Below, piece by piece: positions 1 to 8,084 of a stretch of DNA of 21,046 nt. The DNA comes from Polychytrium aggregatum (taxonomy: Eukaryota > Chytridiomycota > Chytridiomycetes > Polychytriales): NCBI RefSeq assembly GCF_025602895.1, contig NW_026516576.1, forward strand, positions 1-21,046. The letters run 5' to 3'. The notes beneath the pieces are model-generated. The model was not told where the DNA came from. It worked only from the letters and a program-made list of their open reading frames with translations, and did not search any database. Numbering within the stretch: the stretch's first letter is position 1; the number at the start of each line of letters is the position of its first letter. The position numbers and the translations under genes were made by a program.

Positions 1-261
1 GCACATGGACGCCCTTCCTCGATTCACACTATACCAACGCAGCTGAAAGGCACGAGCACCGAGAATGCTGCTTACCGGTCGGGGTATCGGCTGAAAGCGA
101 TCCATGAGTTGCGTGGGTAGGGCTGAGGTGGATTAGAGTATGGGGGGGGGGAAATGAACAGGTGGCATCGATGGAGATGGTGGTTCGTTGTTCAGAAGTG
201 CGAGAAATCATTATCACCGAGCCGATCGACGACATCATGGGCACTAAGATGCAGGGCTAGG
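1..261. other. No recognisable gene; outer flank of left repeat arm
   Basis: No coding region is supported here. There is a poly-G run near 140-150. Homology with the right arm starts abruptly at 262; the bases just before it do not match those beyond 9936, so this is sequence outside the inverted duplication. It may hold the distal promoter of the left Sel1 gene. Confidence 0.5.
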
Positions 262-2113
262 CCAGAGTGGGCATGGGCCATATGGTGTCAGCCAGGCACA
301 CGGCCATTGACGAGAATGCGGGACTCGATTCCATGTTCGATTCATGCGGCAGTGCACGTGGCAGTGCAAAGAACAACGAGTCCAGCCAGCAAGCCATCGG
401 ATCGAGCCAGGCTTGTATGTGTGTGTGTGCCTTCGATGGCCAGTGCTTGGCTTGCCAGTGTTTGGCTTGCTTCGCCACTTCCCCCTCTGTCTCCTGTCCA
501 TCGCCATCACCCACTTGCCTCCATCCTGTCTCCGTCAACATGGCCAGCATGAACGAGCCTGCTTCAGCCACAGCATCATCTGCCACTCACCAAAGCCAAA
601 CTGAAGCCAGAACAACCTCGTCGATCCCCGATAACACCCAGCACTCACTCGAGCACAACCCAGACATCTTCACCATCATCTGCTGCAACGACAGCTTCCA
701 GCTCGCACTCGACCACAGCACCATCAAGGCCCTGCTTCGAGTGTGCAAACGAGTCCGTCCTCTCCTGAGCTCCAAGGTGCCTTGTTTCCACACCTGGTGC
801 CAGAAGTCAAGACTGTGTCATCCAGATGGACAGCTAAAGTTCGGCCTCACACCAAGCGACCAGATCGCCATCTCGCTGCACTCCGACGATCCAGGCACAG
901 CCGACCGATCCTGGCTTGAAGATCTAGCCGATCAGGGCAACGCCGCAGCCTCGTACTTCCTGGCACGGATCCTCCAAGCTGAACAAGCTTGCAAGCCAAA
1001 AATTAGCTGGCCCAACAGAGAAAGATTCAATTCGAAATCTTCCGGCCTCTGGAGAGCGCAGCTCACGCCGGCCATCAAATAGCCCTGTTCCACTTGGCTG
1101 AATGCTATCGCAACGGAGTTGGAGTCGATCGAAACTATACCAAAGCTTCCCAGTTGTATCGTAGTCTTGCAGAACGCGGAATACCTCAGGCTCAAGTCGC
1201 CCTCGGAAGTTGCTACGAGAGCGGCGAAGGTGTCGAACAAGACTACGACTCAGCTATCGAGTGGTACTCAACGGCTGCTGACCAAGGATATGACAACATT
1301 CGCCTCCACATTGCATTCCTTCGTGGCTGTCTCGTTCATCGGCCATGGTGTCGAACAGAACGATGTCGATGCCCTTGACCACTGGCAGGAAGTCAGCACC
1401 CAGTCCACCGATCCGATCATCAAACCCATTGCCACGCATATGGTCGGATGGATGCACTACCTCGGCCGGGGTACCCAGCTCGACAAGCAGGAAGGCATCA
1501 AGATCATACGAGAGAACGAATCGGACGAGTTCAAGCTCGGGGAAGCGGAGTGCTGGACTGGTGGCTGGACTCCCTCCGAGTCACCTGTCGCCCACAAGTT
1601 CTTCGAATTGTGCCAGCTGGGATTGGAACATGACTGGCTCTGCAGTCATCTTATGGCTGTATGTCTGCTCCATGGATTCGGCACCACTCGGGATCGGATA
1701 GAGGCAGTTAGCATCATTGAGCAGCTCGCCAACAAAGGTCACAGCGACAGCCAGTACTGTATCGGTAGATGTTACTGGGAAGGCGCGGGGGTGTCGAGGG
1801 ACTTCAAGAAGGCCTTCGAGTGGTACAGCAAGTCGGCCAACCGAGGCAATTCGTATGGGCAGTGGGAGATAGGCAAGTGCTACTACTGGGGACACGGAGT
1901 CACCAAGAACCACAAAAAGGCAGTTGAGTGGTATCGCAAGTCTGCCAAGCATGGCAATCGATACGGACAATACTACCTCGGCATCCGATACCTTTACGGC
2001 GAAGGTGTCCCCAGGAACATCGACACCGCCGTCTTCTGGTTCCGCAAGTCTGCCGATCAGGGTCTCGATTGGGCCATAAACAGACTCAGCGAACTCGGCA
2101 AGTGGCCCTGATC
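262..2113 (+). repeat. Left arm of a 1,852-bp inverted repeat
   Basis: Every base x here pairs with base 10198-x on the other strand (8085-9936), without any indel. I compared several stretches base by base (541-600, 781-960, 1741-2113) and inferred the rest from identical translations in several frames. Four mismatches were seen, at 2033, 2063, 2098 and 2101, giving about 99.8% identity. The arm holds the whole Sel1-repeat gene and about 280 bp upstream of its likely start. The spacer between arms is 5,971 bp. Confidence 0.95.
540..2111 (+). CDS. Sel1-repeat protein, left copy (frame broken twice)
   Basis: The gene encodes a Sel1-like repeat (SLR) protein of about 523 residues if both frame breaks are bridged. 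SLR proteins are alpha-solenoid scaffolds for protein-protein contacts. The ATG at 540 is preferred because it follows a pyrimidine-rich stretch and because the open frame upstream is Cys/Pro-rich and unlike protein. An acidic and Ser/Thr-rich N-terminus leads to a segment with an LLRVCKRVRPLL motif, faintly F-box-like, and then about eight Sel1 units with A-EWY-KSA--G and G-GV cores; the last four are textbook. The frame is lost twice. Near 1015-1022 a one-base deletion, or a 68-nt intron at 953-1020, moves reading to another frame. Near 1336 one extra G moves it back; bridging there restores the unit pattern LRGCLFIGHGVEQND. The C-terminal ~260 residues are intact. It could be a pseudogene or carry assembly indels; the right copy has the same breaks. 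Confidence 0.7.
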
Positions 2114-2375
2114 TCCGAATCCTCCAAGTTCTACTCCCAGTGATCCAAGTCACAATTATGAGTTGATATGCGCCCAAGCAAACTGCACTGCCTTCATCCG
2201 TCCCAGCCACCAGAGTCCCACAGTATATTCGACAGTAAATACATCCATGACTTCCACAAAGCAAAACAGTGCTGTTCCATATGAATCGCTGATGTTGATC
2301 GACCAACAGAAGCATCCGATGATTCGGCAAACTACACTCTACACTCGACACTCGGCATCGATCCTGGCTCTGCAG
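2114..2375 (+). repeat. Diverged extension of the left inverted-repeat arm
   Basis: The last part, about 2270-2375, aligns with the reverse complement of 7801-7897. One 34-base block matches at 28 positions, followed by a shared CATCCGATGA stretch and an identical CTGCAG end. Between the arm end and this block similarity is weak. It lies at a comparable distance from the Sel1 stop codon on both sides, so it is homologous 3' flank that has diverged far more than the arms. Confidence 0.65.
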
Positions 2376-2544
2376 CCATTGATGTGGAGATACTCAGTGC
2401 CACCCAGATCGCCATCGCAACATGGCACTGTTGAATGCAGGCAGCAAGTCGATCAGCCTCTCCTATACCGAGACGTCCATTGTGGTTGTTTCCGTCGATC
2501 TCCACTATTCAGGAGTTCTGAGAGCGTAATTATCCAATTACACC

Positions 2545-3290
2545 CGCAATCGTCGATATCCACTTTACCGACTGGACATCAGATCCAGAACCTCACCCAC
2601 AAGGCTAGAGGTGCCGCCGACAAGCCGGTAAAGCATGGAATGAGTCTGGGTCGATACTCGGCCAAGACGGTGGCGAAGGCGTTCAAGACCTTCGTTCGAC
2701 CCATGCTCGAGTATGGACTGACCCTCGAAGTGCTCACGAAGCAGCAAGCCGTGATACTCAAACGAGCACAGATGCACTGTCTGACCCGACTCTTCAGAGT
2801 GGTGCGGAACACATCCTACGGAGCGATGCACCTCGGATGCGGCCTCATCACCCTGCCCAACCGCCCCAGCAGCTGATCGTGCTGAAAGAACAGCGCCAGC
2901 CGGACTACCCGATGAAGGAGCTGTTCAGGAACGGCTACTACCAGCTCACAGGACTACCAGTCAAGCTGCAGATTCACATCGATGACGCGCAAGGCTTCGA
3001 CAGGTCAAAGGAACTGACTTTGGCCCGCATCAGGATGACGACCATGTCGGGACTGTGGGCCGAGCGAGGGCCCAAGAGATCGATACTATCACAACATGAT
3101 GGTAAGATGGACCCTTGGTGCCTTTCCTGGACACCCAGATGAAGCAGAGCGAGAGGCCAGGGATGACGGCTCTCATCTCCCCCAAGCTGCCCGTTTGGTT
3201 GATCACTGCCTCCCTTCCCTTCATCATGTACTGCTAGGACCAACCAGCCCTTGAAAGGTTTGTCTGAAATACAAAATAAAAAACAAGCTT
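2545..3290 (+). mobile_element. 5'-truncated, decayed non-LTR retrotransposon (LINE) fragment
   Basis: Only the region after the reverse transcriptase catalytic core survives, in three successive frames. The first (about 2560-2876) has features typical of this region: KARGAADKP, then FKTFVRPMLEYGLTLEVL and KRAQMHCLTRLFRVVRNTSY. The second (about 2840-3142) continues the same domain with QLIVLKEQ and ELTLARIRM. The third (3096-3254) has MVRWTLGAFPGHP, resembling the RW-LG-FPG-P segment near the end of many fungal LINE proteins. An A-rich tract at 3270-3285 may be the 3' tail. No endonuclease or catalytic YADD box is present. The 5' edge is approximate. The element is certainly dead. Confidence 0.6.
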
Positions 3291-3781
3291 GTCCACTATC
3301 AACATCCGACCGAGGCAGCACCACGCCTCTGATCTGGGAGAATACTCTCGTAACTCAACACCAGCTGGGCGAATCGCTCCCAAGCACAATCGATGTCGCC
3401 TCTGTCACTCATGAGCTGGCCAGTCACACGCCCGATTGCTGTGCCAGTTGCGTGTTCAACAGCCGCGCAGCCAATACAGCGGGACGTGTGTCCTTCGCGA
3501 TTCGGCGGATGCGGCGGCTTGTGATGCTCTTGGTGAGCCGCACAACTCCCCAATGGTGCGCGGCGTGGCAGTGCGTTGCTTGCACCACAAACGACGCCAT
3601 GCAATTCTGTCCCACGAATGCCAGCCAGCTTCTGGGATATTGACCCCATCGCCACCCCTGTTCTTGCCGTCGATTTCGCCCTCTTCCCAACCACCCAGGG
3701 GGCAGCCCTCTTTGGCCGGTCTCTGCCCGTCTCCGCCTGCTTCCCCAAGTCCATCGGCTCGTCTCCACCAGCACCAGAACC
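3291..3781. other. Non-coding stretch upstream of the membrane-protein gene
   Basis: About 490 bp with no supported gene. Open frames here, including a long one on the minus strand reaching 4645, have Arg/Gly/Ser-rich shadow composition. The last ~130 bp are C/T-rich, as is common just upstream of starts in this window, so the promoter of the 3782 gene probably lies here. Confidence 0.4.
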
Positions 3782-4336
3782 ATGTCCGAGCCAGCCATTC
3801 TCTTCTCCTACAACACGAACCAACCCACCTGGCAGATCCAGAGCCCCTGTCTGCCCCTCAACATGCTCTCCGCGGTTATCGGCCAGCGCCTCTCCCAGCA
3901 CGAGCTGCAGAATCGCCTCGACGTCTTGACGCAAAACCTTACTGCCAAGAACAACGTCTTCCTCTTTGCCATCATGTGCCTCGGCTTTGGATCCTTCCTC
4001 GGCGGCATCATCTGGATCATTGCTGCAGGCGCCAACTTTGGATTTGGCCTGCCGCCTCCGTTCATGATCATGTTTCCAGGCATCATAGTGGCAATGATCG
4101 CGGGCAGCATCCGGCAGTTGTTTTTCTCTCGAAGTCTTGGGAGGATTGACAGCCAGCTGCCTGGACTGCTGCAGCAATTCAATCAAGTTGATATCCCCAA
4201 GGGTCTCCTGTGGGATCAGCACTCGACCAACGAGATTATTGAGACACACTACCAGAACGGCCGCAGGGTCAGTTCCGCCACTTCCAAAAAGACCTGGGTG
4301 GTGTCCCTCACCGTCCTGAAGCATCCTGGCGTATGA
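3782..4336 (+). CDS. Small two-helix membrane protein, family not recognised
   Basis: A 184-residue protein begins at an ATG in good context (AACCATGT). The hydrophilic N-terminus (about 1-58) includes a heptad-like helix with LSQHELQNRLDVLTQNL. It is followed by two hydrophobic segments, about residues 59-84 (FLFAIMCLGFGSFLGGIIWI) and about 91-110, separated by a short Gly/Pro turn with the motif FGLPPPF. A polar C-terminal tail of about 70 residues follows. A hairpin with both ends on one side of a membrane is likely. No signal peptide or catalytic motif is visible, and I do not recognise the family. The C-terminus could be longer if the GTATGA at the end of the frame is an intron donor. 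The gene sits 236 bp upstream of the TIR-NLR gene on the same strand, inside the inverted-repeat spacer. The reading frame, rather than the overlapping antisense frame, is supported by its membrane-protein pattern and C-ending codon choice. Confidence 0.65.
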   Translation: MSEPAILFSYNTNQPTWQIQSPCLPLNMLSAVIGQRLSQHELQNRLDVLTQNLTAKNNVFLFAIMCLGFGSFLGGIIWIIAAGANFGFGLPPPFMIMFPGIIVAMIAGSIRQLFFSRSLGRIDSQLPGLLQQFNQVDIPKGLLWDQHSTNEIIETHYQNGRRVSSATSKKTWVVSLTVLKHPGV

Positions 4337-4572
4337 GATGACAGCTTGTACCAGCCTTTGATTGCCGGGGATGACAGTCCAGGGTCCGTGTCTGAATACA
4401 GAGCCGTTTGCCAGGCTGGTGTGAGTCCATACAATACCCTGGGACATTGGCGGGTTGGGGTATACGGAGGGGCTGGAGAGGTGAGGCGACCCTTGGCCAA
4501 CACAAAAGCAGGCAGTTCCCCTCGGTTTGCCTGCCGAGCTCCTCATCGTTTCCTGCTCGACAATCGCCAGCC

Positions 4573-7500
4573 ATGCTGACCACAACCAGCAACCAGCTCT
4601 ATTCCTGCCCTGCCCACGGCACCGACCACGACCTGTTCCTTTCATACCAAGCCCAGACCGATGCCGACACTGTCCAGGCTTTGAAGGAGGTGCTCACCTC
4701 GGTCGCCCTCCGTCGATATGGCAAACCCCTCTCCGTCTTCCACGATGTCGACTGCCTCAACAATCCCAGCGACCCTCAAGCCGGTTCTATCAGTGCCCTC
4801 CCCACCAGCAAGGCCGTCTTCCTCCTCCTCAGCAAAGCCTCGATGGACATGATGAAGGACAAGGCCCTCTCCAGCCAAGAGGACAATGTAGTCCTTGAAA
4901 TCAGGACCGCCCTCGACCTCAAGGATGCCAAACGCTCTCTCCCTGTCCTTCCCCTCGGTATCGCCACCAAGGAGACCAAAGATGGCATCGATGTCTTCAC
5001 TCCCTTCCTGCCCTATATGGTGTCCCTCCCCGACGACCCTGCCCTTGCCCCCCTCAAGCAGATCCTCGGCAGAGTGAACCAGATCCAGTCCTTTGGCTTC
5101 CGTCCCGACCAGATGCACAAGCGAGTCTACCGCCTCCTCAACCTCGTCCATCCCATCCCACCCAACATGGATCTCATTACGGTCATCCATCGCAAATACT
5201 TTTGCGACTCCAAGTTCCGATTCGATCCCGCCCACCTCGACACTCTGCTCAAGCAACTCACCCTGACTGGCCGCGCTGTCATCTCCGGCATGGGTGGCAT
5301 GGGCAAGTCTGTCCTCGCCATCCAGATCCTGTTCTTCATGATGGGCATTCTGAATGCGAGCAACAAGGACGACCTCCTCGCCATCAAAGCCGAGACCATC
5401 GGCATCAAGCCGCAGTACCGCCAGGTCTTCTGGCTCAACTGCTCGACTGAGTCGACCGCCATCGATGGGTTGTGCGAAATGTTTGATGGTGCAGTTGAAC
5501 CTGACGAGATCAAGGAGTATGCCTCGAGGTTCCTCGCCAACACCCACGGCTATCTCCTGGTGCTCGACAATGTCGACGACATCGGTGTGGTCGACTCTGT
5601 GTTTGAGCACTCCAAGTCGGTCGGGTTCAGCGGCGATGTGGTGGTGACGACCCGGCTGGCCTCGCTGCCTCCTGGTGCATTCGTCAGTGCTCTCGAGACC
5701 AAGGCACCGAGCTTCCAGCACGATCTGCTCCGTCTCGGCAACTGGGACGACAAAACCACACTCGACTATATCATGTCGTCGTCGCCAATGATTGTCCAGC
5801 GACTTGTGTCAGACGAGGCCAAGAAGTCCCTCGACAACATCGTGGCCAAGATCAGTGGATATCCACTCGTCATCCAGACATTCATGACGTTTGCCGAGAA
5901 CTACGACACTCCCCTGTTGGTGCTCGAGGCCACGTTTGCAGGAGCATTGGAGCTGCAGGATGGCGAGGACGACACGCGGTCGTCGCTCAAGGTGATTGTG
6001 GATCTGTCGCTGGACTCGCTGATGAAGCGAGGAGATGAGGGCATCGAGGCAGCCAGGCTGTTCGGTGCCCTCAGTTTGGTTGCGCCGACCAACATCCAGT
6101 TTGAGTTGATCAAAGCGATCGCCGTGAAGCTAAGGGCAAGAACCACGGCCACGTTTATCCTTGAAGAAGATGCTGAAGATGCCAACATCCAAGATATATT
6201 GGCGGATATACATGATGAGAGTGAAAGGCTTCGTACACTGGAAAACGCGATAGCAAGCATGATTGAAGGCGATATTGATGGTGAGTTGCACGTAGGTCTC
6301 GAAGAGCAGTTGATGGTGTCAATGTATGGAACTAACCTTCAATCACTCCACAGTCGCCGATTTGATCAAGATGATGGTCCAGAGCGGTCTTCTTCGAAGC
6401 GGAACCGAGGGACAGTACTCGACACACTCACTCACCCAGCAAGTTGCTCGAGAATATGTCCAAGCACACGAGGTGTTGGATGTCGAAATGATCGAGGATG
6501 GTACGGGTGAAGTCCTCCTCGAACTTATCGATATAACGGACTCGAAGGCACAGTTATTGAGCGAGCACCTCGATCAGTACGCCCAAAAAGCAGTGCCGCA
6601 AGTGTACACCAAAGAACTGCATTACCTGATCGATTCCCATGTTGCTCTATTGGCCCACGAGAAGCCTTTTTACACCAAGGCAATGGAGACGTACAAGAGG
6701 GTATTAGAGCGGATTGTGGCCTTCTATGGCACCCGCGAGCACCTCGAAGTGGCCAAGGCGTTGAATAACATGGGTGCAGTGTCAAGATCACAAGGACGTC
6801 TAGATGATGCACTTGCTTTCTACCAAGAATCCCTCGACATGAAGGTCAAGGTCTACGGCACTCGCGAGCATCCCGGTGTTGCTCAGACGCTTAACAATCT
6901 GGGCTTGGTAGCCAGCGACCAAGGGCGCCTGGACGAGGCACTGACCTTCTACCAAGAATCTCTTGATATTAAGGTCAAGGTCTATGGTACACGCGAGCAT
7001 CCCGATGTTGCCTCGATCCTCAACAATATGGGCAATTTGGCTTGTGACAAGGGTTACTTGGACGAAGCCCTCACGTTCTTCCAAGAAGGTTTGGATATCA
7101 CCACCAAGATCTATGGTTCCCGCGAGCACCCCGATGCCGCCCAGGTCCTCAACAATATGGGCTTGGTGGCCGTTGACCAAGGGCGCCTGGACGATGCATT
7201 CGCTTTCTTCCAAGAATCTCTTGATATCAAGATCAAAATCTACGGCACTCTCGAACACCCCGATATTGCTCAGACACTCAACAATATGGGTATGGTAGCC
7301 AGCGACCAAGGACGCCTGGACGAGGCTCTGGCCTATTACCAAGAATCACTTAATATTAAGGTCAAGGTTTATGGTACCCGCGAGCATCCCGTCGTTGCTA
7401 CGACACTTGGAAACATGGGGAATGTTGCATTTAAGCACGAGCACCTAGAAGAGGCGCTTGTTTTCTTCCAAGAAGCATTGGCGATTTGGAACAAGACTAT

Positions 7501-7597
7501 TAAGAACACCGAGCATATTCACGTCAAAACGGTGATGTCCAACATCGAGATCATCAAGAACAGAATTCGCGAGCACTCCCAGCTCCGTCAACTCTAA
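4573..7597 (+). CDS. TIR / NB-ARC / TPR NLR-like (STAND) receptor, two exons
   Basis: Exons 4573-6280 and 6354-7597 encode 983 residues. TIR domain, about 15-150: HDLFLSYQAQTDAD opening, VFHDVDCLNN box, AVFLLLS strand, and VVLEIRTAL, whose E109 is where the catalytic Glu of NADase TIRs would fall. NB-ARC, about 205-605: P-loop GMGGMGKS at 239-246, Walker B LLVLDNVDD at 328-336, sensor-1 VVTTR at 357-361, GLPL-like GYPL at 429-432, a winged-helix stretch at 472-513, and an MHD-position motif HSLTQQVARE at 594-603. TPR region, about 655-955: six or more 42-residue kinesin-light-chain-type units with core YGTREHP, LNNMG and DQGRLDEAL. In the STAND class, ligand sensing by the repeats triggers nucleotide exchange and oligomerisation of the effector domain; TIR effectors typically cleave NAD. 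The later start at 4573 is chosen over 4408 because the TIR follows it directly and the extension is not protein-like. No break is seen. The ligand is unknown. Confidence 0.88.
6281..6353 (+). other. Intron of the TIR-NLR gene (73 nt)
   Basis: The donor is GTGAGT, the branch site ACTAAC lies 20 bases before the end, and the acceptor is CAG. Splicing joins a codon split after its first base and links the NB-ARC frame to the MHD-like/TPR frame. Without it the first frame runs into meaningless sequence and stops at 6510. Confidence 0.92.
6700..7455 (+). repeat. 126-bp tandem repeats encoding TPR units
   Basis: About six consecutive 126-bp units encode 42-residue TPRs inside the NLR gene. They are similar at DNA level, for example GAATCTCTTGATAT in several units and repeated CGCGAGCATCCC. 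Such internal similarity indicates recent unit duplication or exchange. The last unit (from about 7400) and the N-terminal one are more diverged. Confidence 0.75.
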
Positions 7598-8084
7598 CCA
7601 CGCAGAAGGCGTCAACCACAGCTTGTCTTTGCATGAAATGCCATCATTTCCTTATTTTGAGGCACCGATATGACAACTGGCCAGGTGAATGCAATTGCCG
7701 AGCCCCTTGAGGGAGTCGATTGAAGATGAATGCTGATTAGGGCACACTGCCTGGTGTCGGATCGAGGGAGGATGGTCTTGGTCGTGCTCATCATCTGCGG
7801 CTGCAGGACGAGAATCGATGAGTGAATGTTGATAATGGCGTTGTCGAGTCATCGGATGTTGCTGTCGATCGATATGAGCGATGGATATGGGACAGCATTA
7901 TTTGAATATGAGATCTATTGGGTTTCTTGGATGCCAAATACAACACCACTCGGCAAATATCGATTGATTGTAACCACTTTTCTGATCCACTCTTTGGTAT
8001 CACAGTGTCTGGAATGGGTGTTTGCCGCGCGGTTGCTCGGACTACGGCTCGGTGATGATGATATGGCAGTTGGGAATGATCGAT
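7598..8084. other. Convergent 3' region between the NLR gene and right Sel1 gene
   Basis: No gene is supported. It separates two convergent genes and should hold both 3' ends. The stretch 7801-7897 is the diverged counterpart of 2270-2375 (reverse complement, roughly 75-80% by eye). The border with the near-identical arm is sharp at 8085. Confidence 0.55.

Noticed and set aside
640..790. F-box at the N-terminus of the Sel1 protein
   Set aside because: LLRVCKRVRPLL is suggestive, but the usual leading LP--I--I element is weak; not enough for a domain call.
953..1020. A 68-nt intron (GTACTT to AGAG) to explain the first Sel1 frame break
   Set aside because: It restores the frame but removes SYFLARILQAEQ, which looks like part of a Sel1 helix, and the branch site is weak. 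It is kept only as an alternative.
1581..2351. 256-codon minus-strand frame over the left Sel1 gene
   Set aside because: It is antisense to four textbook Sel1 units; the same shadow appears in the right copy.
3299..4645. 448-codon open frame on the minus strand
   Set aside because: It lies antisense to the membrane-protein gene and the NLR start, and is rich in Gly, Arg, Gln and Ser without domain pattern. The plus-strand frames show clear membrane helices and a TIR domain.
4642..5721. 359-codon minus-strand frame across the TIR and NB-ARC exon
   Set aside because: It is a mirror shadow of a C-ending-codon-rich real exon; composition is Asp/Glu/Gly/His-rich with no motif.
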